A stretch of 64,000 bases of DNA from Anoplolepis gracilipes. Its lineage: Eukaryota > Arthropoda > Insecta > Hymenoptera > Formicidae. The stretch covers positions 9,507,001 to 9,571,000 of the forward strand of contig NC_132971.1 in assembly GCF_047496725.1 (NCBI RefSeq). Direction: 5' to 3'. Both the position numbers and the translations under genes were made by a program. Position 1 is the stretch's first letter; each line of letters starts with the position of its first letter. The notes below the pieces were generated by a model, which saw nothing but the letters and a program-made list of their open reading frames with translations, had not been told where the DNA came from and ran no database searches. Positions 11,601 through 23,056 of this stretch are shown in pieces.

Positions 11601-12475
11601 GTAGTGCTAAGCTGCGAGACGAAAACTGTATCTAAATTGGGATTGCAGATTACCACTGCTGCCCACGGACATTGTGAGCGCACTGCGGCAACCCTCATCC
11701 CTATGCCTAATCCTACGACTTTGTAACCCGAACCTTGTTTCCCGACGTGTGGTTCCTGCAATGCTAAGACGTCAAGTCGCTTTTCGACTACGAGTTGACG
11801 TACCTCACCCGTTACTACAGCCGAACGTCGCATGTTCAGCTGCAGCATCCTAACACCCGTGAACGCACTACCTAAGCTAGAGCTTATCCTACCTAATTCC
11901 TGTGACGCCGGGCCACTCGCTGTGTGGGGTGGGGTTGGGTCCGCGAATCTAACCGTCTTTCGCACCGTTGTCGCAATGTTCGCGGATCTAAGCGCGGGTC
12001 TAATCGCGGGCCTAATCGCGGACTTTTCTATCTCGCGCGCTATTTGTTTTACGCCGGTCTCCGATTCTCGCGCTGAATTTACCGACGTCGACCTAATCGT
12101 AGTAATAAAACAACGCTCTAATACTACGTATGCGGATCTAATCCCGGTTGCTTCGCGATTCTCTAACGCGGTTCTAGCGGCAGGAAGGCCGCAATCTCGG
12201 GGCTGTGCGCCATCGCGTATTGTGTCACGGGCCCGCCCGCGCACAGCTCGGTGAGGCGCTCTCGAGGAGGCGGAGGCCGCCACCGAGCACGCGGTCGAGC
12301 AGACCCGCGACTCAACGACGGAGACACCCCGCGCTTCCCTACTCGCGGCCGCGCCAGACCGGAAGCGGTCGGCCAGGCGGGCACTCCTCCTCACCACGTC
12401 GAAAATTTTATTTGTGTACGCCATAACTGTTCCCACGAGTACGGTGGAAGGGGTGGTCGAGCGACGTAGAGCCAC
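8668..12475 (-). pseudogene. R1-clade ORF2: APE endonuclease and reverse transcriptase, frameshifted
   Basis: The upstream frame (10709-12475) has a low-complexity basic N-terminus, then an exonuclease-endonuclease-phosphatase domain: LQLNMRRS, LALQEPH, VDANARSSLWG, TSDHRAVDI. The downstream frame (8668-10704) is the reverse transcriptase: YRPICLLSVVGKLFEKLI, DISGAFDNVWW, PQGSVLGP and the catalytic YADD, followed by a C-terminal zinc-like CICGGG..H..C motif. The frames are separated by a one-base shift near 10750, in the linker typical of R1 elements (around GNRRA). No other stop interrupts the two domains, so insertion is fairly young. Target-primed retrotransposition enzyme; R1 clade by motif similarity. 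Confidence 0.85.
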
Positions 12476-13178
12476 CTTTACGCCGCCAAGCCTAGATACT
12501 CCGGGAGGACGGCAGGTATCCCGGAGCGGACCGTTCGCGACCGCGACATTTCACGTCTACGCGATCATGCAGACCCTAAGCACGGTTCCTAACACCTTAG
12601 TCTTTAGACGTTATGCGGGCCCGACCTCAACGAAAGCGACCGCGACGATAACGACGACCTAACGACCGCCCCAGCCGACGAAGCCACAGACGGCAACATC
12701 CGAAACCCGATTGTACCTGAAAGTAAAATTCCTGAAAATAAAGAGAGAATTAGTAGACACGCTCACAGACACACACACACACACTCACACGTGGGAGTCA
12801 CTGGGATCGGGGTGGTCCCCGCCTCTGGCCCGGCGGGTGACTGAGTCACCCATCCAGTCCTTCGGGCGAGGGTCCCGACCGGCTCCCACTTTTCCCCACT
12901 GAGGGACGCTTCACGGCAGGAGCACCCACCGCTCCGCACCCTCATCCCGCGGGAGCACCCGCATGAAATTGGGAGGGAAGAGAAAAAAAAAAAAAAAAAA
13001 AAAAAAAAAGGGGAGGGACGGCCGTAGACCGTCTGAACAACGCACGCAGTGCGCTTGCCACATATGAGCCATTCGTTCAGCAAGCTGACACCGACTCGTG
13101 GCAATGCTGTTTGGGCACGTTGGCTTCACCTTTCGGTTACTAGGCCCCCTCACCACGTCAAGGTGTGCCCACGAGGGG
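12476..13178 (-). other. 5' region of the R1-like LINE
   Basis: GC-rich, no convincing ORF1. It contains a CA/GT microsatellite at about 12770-12790 and an A run at about 12983-13009 (T run on the element strand). Interpreted as 5' UTR, possibly with a small insertion at the homopolymer. Confidence 0.4.
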
Positions 13179-15485
13179 GTGTTCTGCTTGGCAGGGATTT
13201 TTTGAGCTTTCCTTCATTGCATGTGACAATGGGTAAAGATCTCGAGATTGTGGGGGCCGAGGAAGCGCGCGTGATTCGCCAAATGATGCATATCGAATAT
13301 GATAACAATTTCACTTGTTTAAGCGATGAATTGCAGATCAATTCCGCTGCCGATGAGGATGCGATTGTGAATGTTCGCGAGGCCTTCGAGTCGTGTTATT
13401 TAAGTAACCTGCGATCGGAGAAGCGGGTACCGGATTTTGAGATGACCATTGCACTTAAACATGAGCAACCGATTAGTTTGCGACCACGGAGACTATCCTT
13501 CGCAGACAAGGAGATTTTACGCGGAATTTTAGATAAACTTTTAGCGCAAGCATTTATTCGACCTAGTAATTCTCCGTATGCTAGTCCGATTGTTCTGGTA
13601 AAAAAGAAAGACGGTAGTTCTCGGTTATGTGTTGACTATCGTAAATTGAAAAAAAATCACAATACGTGATAATTTTCCGACGGAGCTAATTGACGATAAT
13701 ATTGATCGGTTGCGGGGTAAGAAATATTTTACTAACTTAGACTTAAAAGATGGTCTTCACCATGTAAAAATGCACGAGGCCTCTGTGAAGTTTACATCGT
13801 TTGTAACTCCTCTGGGCCAGTTCGAATATTTGCGTATGCCGTTTGGCCTAATGAACGCGCTGCGTGTATTTCAATGTTATATTCACACCGTATTTGAATT
13901 TGATTCGGAAAAACAAGATAATCTTGTATCTGGATGATTTGTTGATCGCGACCGAGAGTATAGGCGAGCATATTAAGATCTTATCCGAGGTTTTCGAGAT
14001 CGCCGGCGGGTATCATTTACAGTTCCGACTTGATAAGTGTTATTTTGTACAGACCGAAATTAAATATTTGGGATATTGCGTCAACAAACAAGGAATAAGG
14101 CCGAGCGACGAAAATATTGAGTCTGTTTTGAATTATCCGGTACCACGCAATGTCAAGGATGTACATAGATTTGTCGGACTTGCGAGTTACTTTCGCCGAT
14201 TCATTCCCGGGTTTTCGATACTGGCGAAACCATTATATAATTTAATAAAAAAGAACACCTCTTTCAAATTTCAAGCTGAGGAGAATTCTGCATTTGAAGC
14301 GCTTAAGCTGTGTTTGTCGAGTAAACCGCTGTTAGCAATATATTCACCACAAGCGGAGACTGAATTGCACTGTGATGCGAGTGCGAGCGGCTTTGGCGGA
14401 ATTCTTCTCCAAAGGCAGGACGATAAAATGTGGCGTCCGATTTCGTTTTGGAGCCAACGAACAACGCCGACGGAATCAAAATATCATAGTTTCGAGCTAG
14501 AGTGTCTTGCTGCCGTGTACGCATTAAAACGATTTCATGTGTATCTCGTGGGCCGTAAATTTAAGATTGTTATTGATTGTGATAGTTTTCGTCTCACTTT
14601 GAGTAAGAAGGATGTGAATCCGCGAATTTCGCGATAGGTTCCTTCAGAATTACGATTATGAAATTGTACACCGTCCGGGAAAACGAATGACTCATGTTGA
14701 TGCGCTTAGTCGCTGCCACAGCGTACTTGTATTAGAAAGCAGTACACTCTAGCGAACCTTATCGATCTGTCAGGACTGCGATGGGGAAATCATTAAAATT
14801 CGTAATGAATTGGAAAAGGGTGATGTGAAGTATTATGAATTGCGTGACGAATCTATCGAAAAGATAAAAATAAAAAGTTGTTATTTTGTGTTCCGCGGTC
14901 CATGGAGATGAACGTAATTCGAACATGCCACGACGACCTTGGTCATTTGGAGATCGACAAAACAATTGGTAATATAGCGAAAGTCTATTGGTTCCCACGA
15001 ATGCGTGATAAGGTGCGTGACTATATTGGTAATTGTCTTATTGCATTGAGTTCTCTCCACCGAGTGGTAAGGCGGAAGGATACTTACACAATATACCGAA
15101 AGAAAACTTGTCGTTTGCTACTATTCATGTGGATCATTTAGGTCCTTTAGAAAAAACAGGAAAAAGATACCGTCATTTACTTGTGATAATCGACGCGTTT
15201 ACGAAATTCATTCGACTCTATCCATGTAAATCGACCACGACGGAAGAATCGAAGAAGCACCTCCGAGAGTATTTTCGTGCATATAGTAGGCCGAAGCGCT
15301 TAATTTCCGATAGAGGTACTTGTTTTACATCCGATATATTTAAGGAGTATTTGAAGTCCGAAATAGTTGAGCACGTCTTGATTGCGGTAAATACACCTAG
15401 AGCGAACGGACAGGTAGAGAGATTCAATAGAGTAATAACTCCGATGTTGGGAAAATTAAGTGAGACACCGTGTAAATGGGAAAAT
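13179..15485 (+). pseudogene. Gypsy-1 pol: reverse transcriptase, RNase H, partial integrase
   Basis: It continues the protease from 8148. Reverse transcriptase motifs in order: SPIVLVKKKDGSSRLCVDYR, NLDLKDG, PFGLMNA, YLDDLLIA. RNase H: ELHCDASASGFGGILLQ, SFELECLAAVYALKRF. Then a chromoviral-type spacer RPGKRMTHVDALSRC, an HHCC-like integrase N-terminus (GHLEIDKTIGNIAKVYWF) and the integrase core (VDHLGPLEKTGK, SDRGTCFTS, TPRANGQVERFNR), i.e. DDE. Frameshifts near 13665, 13915 and 14635 and stops around 14750-15030 kill it. The core ends abruptly near 15485 where DNA of Gypsy-2 starts. Confidence 0.85.
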
Positions 15486-15659
15486 TGGGAAAGTTGTGCC
15501 TCGTTGAGGTGGTCGCTTGGCTTGATCGGTGCGGGCCGGTTCTGCGGGCGGCCCCGAGGCAGTGCCGGTGGTCTCCTGAACGGCCTCGTCGGTTTCGGCG
15601 AGCCAGGCATTTATTTCGGCTAACACGCTGTCTGCCTCGCTTGACATTTTTGCTCGAAA

Positions 15660-15880
15660 TGAGCTCAATTGTCGTCGGTATCGCTGCCGGCGGCCGTGTC
15701 AAGGTTCCCTTCAGGCCAGTCATCTTCGTGTTTGTTTTGGTTGTCAGCGAGTGATGGTTTGATGTTTTTTATGTGTACGTGCCGATGCCAGGCGCCGGTA
15801 GGACTGCGCAGGTCGACAATTACTGGCGAGCTAAAGCGTTTGACTTCTAGCGGGCCTGTGTATTTGGTCGCCGGTACTTA
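15660..15880 (-). pseudogene. Gypsy-2 pol C-terminal tail after integrase loss
   Basis: Reading from about 15875 the - strand gives VKRFSSPVIVDLRSPTGAWH and then HVHIKNIKPSL, the usual end of insect Gypsy pol. It directly abuts the RNase H end KYRR, in another frame, so the integrase was removed by an internal deletion. Confidence 0.55.
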
Positions 15881-17762
15881 ATTTCGCAGTCGTATTGCTG
15901 CAATTCGAACAGCCATTGGGCCAGCCGACCTGTGGGGGCGTCCAGTTTCTGGAGCCAGCGCAGCGATTGATGGTCGGTTACGACGGTGAAGGCGTACCCC
16001 TCGAAGTAGCTCTTCATGCGGCATATACCCCAGATCACGGCCAGGCACTCTAGCTCGGTGGCACTATAGTTACGTTTCGCGGGGTTCAAGGTCCGACTCG
16101 CGAAGGCGATGATCCGCTCGCCGTTTTCAAAATGCTGAGTGAGTACCGCCCCGAGCCCCGTCGCGTTGGCGTCGGTTTGTAGTACAAAACGTCGGTTAAA
16201 GTGGGGACAAGCTAATACGGGGGCGGAAATGAGGCGCGCTTTTAATTCTCGAAACACGGCTTCCTCTTCGGTGCCTCATGACCACCGGGCGTTTTTCCGA
16301 GTCAGCCGGGTGAGTGGTGCGACAATGGTCGAGAAGTTTTTTACGAACCGTCGGTACCACGAGGCCATCCTCACGAACTGTCGTACTTGCCTGATGTTTT
16401 GGGGCGCGGGCCATTTCGCGACCGCACTGACTTTTTCGGGGTTGGTCCGGATCCCTTCGCGATCGACGAGATGCCCCAGGTATATGAGTCGGTCCACGCA
16501 AAATTTGCACTTGTCAGGGTTCACGCGGAGTCGCGCGTTTCTTAAGCGTCGGAAACCTCGGCAAGCAGTTCGAGATGTTCGCGAAAGGTTCGGCTCACGA
16601 CGATAATGTCGTCTAGATAGACGAAGACGGCCGGTTCTAATTCGGGGCCTAATATAGAGTCGAGCAGGCGTTGGGAGGTGGTGGGCGCTGAGTGCAACCC
16701 GAATAGCATCACGGTAAACTGGAAGAGCCCTCTTCCAGGTACGGTGAAGGCGGTAATTGGGCGGCTGTCTGGGGTCAACGGCACTTGCCAGTACCCGCTC
16801 TTTAGGTCGAGGGTTGACAAGTAGCGCGCTTCGCGTAGCTTTTCGAGGGTTGCAGTTATCTGCGGCAACGGGTAGGCGTCTTTCGCTGTGACATCGTTGA
16901 CTTTCCGGAAGTCATTGCAAAACCGGTGCTTGCCATCCTTCTTTCTTACGACGACCACGGGTGAGCTCCATGCACTCTGGGAAGGCTCGGTGACCCTCGC
17001 TTCCTCGATCTCCTTAACTTCCCGGTCGATGATGGCCTGCATGGCGGTGTTGCGTGGTCGATACCGTTGCTTGATAGGCGTGGGGTTTGTCAGGCGAATT
17101 TGATGCTGGACGAACGTGGTCGGCCCGGTCACGTCTTGGAACCGCGCGAGTTCTGTAGCGAGGAAGTCCTGTAGTTGTTTCTGTTCGGCGGGGGTCTGGA
17201 CGGCCAGCCCCCCTACCGCCGGGTCCTCCTCGTGCGGGTTCATTGGTGGCCGAGGCGGAGGCGACAGTTTGAGCCACAATTTTCCCCATAGGTCAATCCC
17301 GACGAGGACCTCGTTCGTGAGGGTAGGTAGCACAGTGAACCGGTGTCGCATCGTGCGGTTGTTTGCCCTGACAGTCACGGTGACTTCGCCAGATGTAGAA
17401 GCGATGGTTCCGTCGGCCAGGTGGATCTGCCCCGGGCGGGGACGGGCGCGCGCTCCTCGTTGTTGCAGGGTGTCGGCGGTGCGGATGTTAAGAAACGACC
17501 TTTCGGACCCGGAATCGAGTAAGGCCAAGAATTCCTGGTCATTGAGGCCAATCTCCATGTGGGGTCGCGGCGTGAAGGCTATTGCGGGCTGACCTCGGGT
17601 CGTGGCGCGTCCCCCGTGTCTGCGACCCGTTTGTCGTTTCCCGGCCGTGGGTGGCATTGGGACGTAAGTACGCCATCTCGACCGCACTGGGAGCAGAATT
17701 TCTTCCCTGGCCGTTTGCAGTCGAAACGCGTGTGGCCGCGTTGCTTGCAACGCCAGCAACAC
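15847..17762 (-). pseudogene. Gypsy-2 pol: protease, reverse transcriptase, RNase H
   Basis: The protease has FLALLDSGSERSFLNI (DSG) near the start. Reverse transcriptase: SPVVVVRKKDGKHRFCNDFR, TLDLKSGYWQVPL, VYLDDIIVV. The LFGLH block replaces the common PFGL. Connection MNPDKCKFCVDRLIYLGH. RNase H: FVLQTDANATGLGAVL, ATELECLAVIWG, VVTDHQSLRWL. A frameshift lies near 16530 and a TGA at 16276. The homologous part ends at 15880. Confidence 0.85.
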
Positions 17763-18553
17763 TCATCGCGGTTATAGGCTGTGACCACGTTAGCTTTGGT
17801 GGCGGCGGCTTTGTCGTTTTTCTTAATGTCGGCCTCCTCGTGCTCGATACTCTATTCAGTCGCACGATCCTGTAACTCCTCTATCGTTTGGACATCGTGT
17901 ACCCGAACGTACAGTTTATACTTTGGTAGCATGTTATCGTAGATTCGATCGAGCTGCTCGTCGCGAGAGAAGCCTCCGGCGCGGCGCATTAATGTCATCA
18001 TCATCGTGACGTATTGTGCAAAGGTTTCGGTCGGTCGTTGGCGGCGGTCAAAGATTTCTTGGCGGAGGGTGGCTTTATGCCATCGGGGGAGGAATTGGGC
18101 GCGGAACAGCGCTTCGAATTCGGCCCAGGAAGCCCATCGGTCACGATTGTTGCGGTATCACAGTAGAACGTCGCCTCGGAGAAAATCCGGGAGTCCCCTC
18201 AGTAGCTGGGCCCCGGTGAAGCCGTAGCCGGTACTGAGTTCCTCCAGTCGTTCGAGGAATGCGAGGGGGTCGCGCCCTTCAAAATGACAGCCCCACTTCC
18301 GCATCTGGATCAATACTTTCACGTCGTCGAAGACCGTAGGGGGCGGAAAAACGCCTAGTGGGCTCCGTAGGGCACCGGGAGTCGGGGGTGCCAGGAAGTC
18401 GTTAGTTGGGTTCGCGAATTGCTCCGGGTTCTCGTCCGCGTATTGGCTCATCCTTCTGCGGAGATTGTCTAACGTCCCGCTCGTATCGAGGTCGAAGGTG
18501 CTCATGACCGCGACGAGCTGTTCTTTTCGCAGTGTATATAACCAAGCCTTCAT
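17579..18553 (-). pseudogene. Gypsy-2 gag with SAP-like start and CCHC knuckle
   Basis: Gag of a Gypsy element. The first 130 residues (18158-18553) begin MKAWLYTLRKEQLVAVMSTF, a SAP-like helical pair, followed by capsid (QMRKWGCHFEGRDPLAFLER). After a stop at 18158 the frame changes. The nucleocapsid knuckle CCWRCKQRGHTRFDC lies at about 17730-17770, with a second CSQCG. It overlaps the start of pol. Confidence 0.7.
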
Positions 18554-18604
18554 GGTGTCGCAGGTTTCCCTATTGTCTGTGTCTACTTGAACGGGTCGAA
18601 ACAG

Positions 18605-18622
18605 GTCCCTGTTCGGGCGCCA
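18605..18622 (-). promoter_or_regulatory. Primer-binding site, tRNA-Lys3 type
   Basis: The - strand reads TGGCGCCCGAACAGGGAC, the 18 bases complementary to the 3' end of the tRNA-Lys3 class that primes several retroelements. It lies immediately inside the LTR, as it should. Confidence 0.8.
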
Positions 18623-18625
18623 ATT

Positions 18626-19887
18626 TATAACGGCCCCCCCTTGTTTACTCGAGGTTTTGACCGGACAGTTCGTCGGGATCAGGGTCCGCGGTTTGAGGGA
18701 GGAGAATAGACACTGCGAGCGTGGTTTTGCTGTAAGGTATAATTGTTTATTGTATAGGATATGTACAGAGGTGTGTTTGTGTGCGAGTGTGCGTGTGGGT
18801 GAGAGCGCTATGTACAGAGTGTGTTTGTGTGCGGGTGTGCGTGCAGGTGAGAGCGTTATATACAGAGTGATTAGATACAGTGAGTGCTTGCGGAGTGTCG
18901 GTCGGCGGGCCGCGTGGGTGTCGGTGCACGGGTGGGCGCGGCGGTAGACGCTATTTTTAGCGGCGCGGCGCGTGCCGGGTTTTTCGGCGGTCGCGTTTTT
19001 GCGCTAACGCTTGAGTGTCGGTGTTTTTGCCGCGGGCGTTTTTCTTCCGTAACGCACGTATTGGTTTTTCTTGGCTTTCTGCTGTACGCTGGCGGCGCGC
19101 GCCGACCCGTTTCTTCGGGCGGTTTTCGTTTTTCCGTTTGCTGCCTGGCGGGTCGCGATTTAATCGCGAGTCCCCCCACTCCGTGAGCTAGGAAAAGGGT
19201 TCGCGGAGGATTCGCGGGGAAAGATCGGGCGACGACGAGAACTCTCGTCGGAGGCGGCTCACTCTCCACCCCGAGACTGTGATTGTCTCCCGTATTTTGG
19301 AGGATCTGGCTACGAGGGGATGGATTTGCGGCAGTGGCGATCGTCGAGAACGCTCGACCGAAGCGGAGTACTCTCCACTCCCGCTCGCTCCTGCTACGAT
19401 TTATAGAGGAAGAGTCGTGGAAGGTGTCGAGAACTCTCGACAGTGGTGGAGTACGCTAGACCGCGGGTGCTTCCGTGATTCATTTCGGGATGCTGGGATG
19501 TTCTCTGAGGCGAGACTTGTCTCGGAGAACTGGATTTCTGAGATCTGGTCTGGAGCATGGATGCTGTGCGGGTTTTATACCAGTATGGCTTCCCCTTCTC
19601 GCTCGAGGTTCGTGTCGATCGGGCGTCTCCGGGCTCGGCTGCTGGAGCTCGGTTCTTCGGCGGGCTCCGAGATCTCGTCTCGCGCTCGGGCGTTTTCGGC
19701 TTCGGTCGGTCGGTGCCCGAGCGGGACTTAATCTCGGGCGCGCCGAGGTTTACCCGTTGCGGATGTTTATGTTTGCGTTAAAAAAAGGGCGCCCTACGCC
19801 TCCGCTTGTGCCCGGCCGGTGTTCGCCGGGCAGCGGACTTCCGACGGTCGGACGGTCGGGAACTTAGTAACGGGGTGCCTCGTTACA
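18626..19887 (-). repeat. 5' LTR of Gypsy-2 (1.26 kb)
   Basis: On the - strand it starts TGTAACGAGG and ends CGTTATA next to the primer site, so the ends form a near-inverted repeat. It contains a GT-rich microsatellite at about 18765-18860 and GC-rich DNA. ORFs across it are by-products of high GC. No second LTR is present to confirm the boundaries. Confidence 0.55.
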
Positions 19888-19969
19888 CTATATTAAAAAT
19901 CTTAATTCTGTAATAGAATATTGTATTATTTTTTATTGATTTTTATGAATTACATATTTATTTTACAGA
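19888..19969 (+). other. AT-rich lead into LINE-2
   Basis: AT-rich stretch ending with an acceptor-like TTTTACAG at 19969. It may be the remaining 5' end of LINE-2 or its flank. Confidence 0.35.
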
Positions 19970-20463
19970 TGATATCTACCTCTCCTTTAGAAGAGCTATT
20001 AAAGAGGAAGAGAGAGGAGCCGAGGGAAGAGGAAGGGGAGGAAATATTTAGTAAAAATAGAAAGACAATAAGATCGCCGAAGGAGAGCAGGGAGGAAGGA
20101 ATAGAGGCAGCGATGGGGAAGTGGAGAGTGGAGATTGAGGAGGTGATGAGGGAAGGTTTTAAGGGAATGAAAGAAGAGATCAAGAAAGAGGTAAAGGAGG
20201 GGATTAGGGAGCAAGGGAATTTAATGAGAGAGGAAATAGAAAGGATAAGGACGGAATTTAGAGAGAGGGAAGAGAGATGGAGAGTGGAAAGGGAGGAGAT
20301 GAAGGGGTGTATAAAGGAATTGGAAGAGGAAGTTAAAGAACTAAAGAATATTAGGGGGAAGAAAGAGGGGGGAGGGGAGGGAGGTAGAGGAAAAAGTGAA
20401 AGAGATGGAGAGGAGAATGGAGATGAAGGAGAGAGAGGAGAGGAAGAGGAACATTATAATTAG
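19970..20463 (+). CDS. LINE-2 ORF1-like coiled-coil protein
   Basis: The ATG opens MISTSPLEELLKRKREEPRE. The product is very rich in Glu, Lys and Arg and predicted to be one long coiled coil (heptad-like EEIERIRTEFREREERWRVE), ending in acidic/Gly-rich sequence. ORF1 proteins of many non-LTR elements are coiled-coil RNA binders. The strong purine bias of the coding strand continues through the whole LINE-2 and ties both halves together. The frame stops at 20463, earlier than expected, and homology continues in degraded frames. Confidence 0.55.
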
Positions 20464-21194
20464 GGGAGTAAAAGTTAAAGAGGGGAGGAGAGGAAGACAG
20501 TTGAGGAAATCATTAGAGTGATAGGAGCAGATGCGAGAGTGAGGGAGGTGAAGAAAATTGGAAGAGAAAGGGAGAAAGGAGGGGAGATGATATGGGCAAG
20601 GCTGAAAAATGAAGAACAAAGGAAGTGTTTATGAAAAAAAGGAATCTGAGAAGGAGGAGGGAAAGGATCGCGGAGGACATTGGAGGAAAGCAGAATGAAA
20701 TGGAACCTGGAGGAGGAGAGAATGGAAAGGAGGGTGTGGGTGGGTTATGGGAGAATGAGAATAGATGGACAATGGTGGCGATGGGATGAGGGAGAGGGGG
20801 TGCTGAGGGATGAAGAGGGGAGGTTGAGAGTGGTGGAACAGGAGGTGGAGAGAGGGAGGGGGAAAAGGAGGGAAGAGGATAGAGAGAATGGAATAGGGAA
20901 GAGGACAGAAAGGGGGAGGGCAGAAGGAAGGAGAAGGGGGAGGGGAGGAGATGGAAGACAGTGTTTGGGAACGTGGCGGGGCTAGGAGAAAAGGATGAGG
21001 AGTTCTGGAGGGGGTTAAGAGAATGGGATGTAGTGATGCTATTGGAGACATGGGTAGATAGGAAGGGGTGGCGAAAGATAAAGGAGAGACTAGCAGGGGA
21101 ATGGAAATAGGGAGTGCAAGGGAAGAAGGGGCGAGAAAGGTAGGTGGGCGAGAAGGGAACGTAAGAGGGGAAGACCGAAAGGGGGAATGATGAT
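20464..21194 (+). pseudogene. LINE-2 ORF1 end and endonuclease start, degraded
   Basis: The purine-rich strand continues with several stops. Near 21000-21110 it reads REWDVVMLLETWVDRKGW, the start region of an APE-type endonuclease. It is cut at 21194 by the MULE insertion; the other half resumes at 46986. Confidence 0.6.
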
Positions 21195-21640
21195 GTGTCT
21201 GTGAAATTGGCATACATTTTCCAGCAGATCACACATTAAAGGGAGTTCTTTTCGCATGCAGTCGAGTTTTATAGTTCCTGATAGTTTTTAGTGATAGTTC
21301 TGCTGATTTTATCCAAAAAAACATCAATCGAAAAAATGATCTGCTAACTTCCCGTAGCAGATCATTTTCCAGCAGATCACAAATTAAAGGGAGTTCTTTT
21401 CGCATGCAGTCGAGTTCTATAGTTCCTGATAGTTTTTAGTGATTGTTCTGCTGATTTTATCCAAAAAAATTAAATTTTTTAAACAATTATTTTATTCGAA
21501 AATCTCGTATTTTTGAATATAGAGGTGATATGCTGGCCGTATTTCGATAGTTCTACTGATTCTAATATAGTTCTGTGCATATACATTGCATTTCAAAAAA
21601 GCCTTGACGATTAAAATAATTGGAAAATCTATACCCCTTG
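21195..21640. repeat. Left TIR of the MULE, internally duplicated
   Basis: It matches the inverted right TIR. The outer part (CAGCAGATCACAxATTAAAGG..., 21223-21345) is repeated at 21369-21470 after a short hairpin-like spacer, then the match to the right end continues to about 21640. Confidence 0.75.
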
Positions 21641-22007
21641 CCATCGGCACGAAAGAGAGGGATCCGGGCCACTCACTACTCATTATAACTACCGAGCCGC
21701 ACTTGTCACTCATCTAACAATTTCTATTTGGGGGGACCGACTACGGCAGCAGCACCATCAGATTTTTCTCAATATCTGCATTACCCAAAGCCAACGACGT
21801 GGACGTGTTGAGAACTGGCTTCTTCTTTTTTTTTATTTTTTTATTGCTTTTTATTTTATGTTTGTTTTCTTTATTTATTAATTTTTTATTTTTTATTAAT
21901 TTTATATATATTTTCATATTTTTATTTAATTTTTTAATTTTTTAAGTTTTATTTATTTATTTATTTATTTCTGTATTTTTAAATAATTTTTTTATTTGTT
22001 TAATAAA

Positions 22008-22073
<66 letters not shown>

Positions 22074-22129
22074 ATGAACATATAACATAGTTTATTACTA
22101 AAAAGACGATAAAATGAACATATAACATT
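21641..22129. other. MULE left interior, AT-rich, with TA microsatellite
   Basis: No gene. AT-rich, with a TA run at about 22013-22064 just before the Maverick target site. Confidence 0.55.
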
Positions 22130-22135
22130 ATTATT
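22130..22135 (+). repeat. Left target-site duplication of Maverick-1 (ATTATT)
   Basis: ATTATT, repeated at 42372-42377. Six base pairs is the Maverick/Polinton target length. AT-rich context lowers certainty slightly. Confidence 0.75.
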
Positions 22136-22214
22136 AGTAGTGATATAGCAGGGTTTCTAACTCAGGAGCTCGAGGGGGGTGCGGGGGCGGGGGGGGGACC
22201 CGCGACCGCAAGGG

Positions 22215-22560
22215 AGTGACGTCACGCAGGTCCGTGACGCGGTTTGTAGACGCGGAGTACGCGGGGAGGGGGAGAGGTCCGCGACACAGTTGTAGGTCCG
22301 CGACGCAGCCGGTAGACGAGGGGATTGCGGAGAGGAGAGAGAGGTCCGCGACGCAGCCGGTTGACGAGGGAATTGCGGAGAGGAGAGAAAGGTCCGCGGC
22401 GCGGCCGGTAGACGAGGGGTTTACGGAGAGCGAAGAGAGATCCGCGATGCAGCCGGTAGACGAGGGGATTGCGGAGAGGAGAGAGAGGTCCGCGGCGCGG
22501 CCGATAGACGAGGGGTTTGCGGAGAGGGAAGAGAAATCCGCGAGTAGGGAGATGGATAGA
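22215..22560. repeat. 48-bp minisatellite in the left TIR
   Basis: A unit around CCGGTAGACGAGGGGATTGCGG is repeated about five to six times. Because 48 is divisible by three it makes long open frames on both strands (16-residue repeats such as PVDEGIAERRE). I regard these frames as by-products. The same array, inverted, is at 41940-42200. Confidence 0.75.
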
Positions 22561-22670
22561 GAGAGACAGCGCGATAGGCATTCGCAACGCGGTAGACGGA
22601 GACGCGTAGCATAGGATAGGATAAGGAGAGCGCTTTGTGCATTGTACATAGCGTAGGACAATGCGAGCAT

Positions 22671-23005
22671 GATGTGGTGGGAAAAGGAGAAGATTACAAT
22701 AGGAAGATAGCGTGAGAGAGAAAGAATGAGGCTGAAGGAAAAGGATAGCGGGAGCGCGATAAGACGGAAGCTAAGGCGTACGCGAGAACGCAGATTAAAT
22801 TTTTTTTTTTTATATTATATTATTATTATTATATATTATATTATTATTACTAATTATATATATATTAAATATAATCTAATCAATACTAAGTGGAGGAAGA
22901 AAGGGGATAGATAATGAAGGCGCAAATAAGTAATACACATATTTATCGTAAACAAAATTTTTAATTATAAAAATGTGTATTGTTATACATATAGTGTGTG
23001 TGTGC

Positions 23006-23056
<51 letters not shown>

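Larger units (their letters stand above)
8149..13178 (-). mobile_element. R1-like non-LTR retrotransposon inserted in Gypsy-1 pol
   Basis: The 16-bp word GTGTTCTGCTTGGCAG occurs at 8133-8148 and again at 13179-13194, flanking the insert. The element runs on the - strand: 5' end near 13178, 3' end near 8149. It carries one endonuclease-reverse transcriptase ORF. No separate ORF1 or poly(A) tail is evident. Length about 5.03 kb. Confidence 0.85.
15486..19887 (-). mobile_element. Gypsy-2 LTR retrotransposon, truncated, integrase deleted
   Basis: On the - strand, from right to left: LTR (18626-19887), primer-binding site, gag, protease, reverse transcriptase, RNase H and the C-terminal tail of pol. 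The integrase between RNase H and the tail is missing and no 3' LTR is found, so its 3' end is lost where it meets Gypsy-1 tail to tail. Confidence 0.75.

Noticed and set aside
12983..13009. Poly(A) tail of a separate + strand LINE or SINE
   Set aside because: No element body or target duplication could be linked to it; it lies within the 5' region of the R1-like LINE as bounded by the 16-bp duplication.
20341..21232. Ser/Pro/Leu-rich frames on the - strand opposite LINE-2
   Set aside because: They are the complement of a purine-rich LINE coding strand. The same applies to the - strand frames at 47-50 kb.
22134..22670. Long open frames on both strands through the 48-bp array (and at 41820-42337)
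   Set aside because: The period is a multiple of three, so open frames arise on both strands; no domain and no consistent start. Not called as genes.
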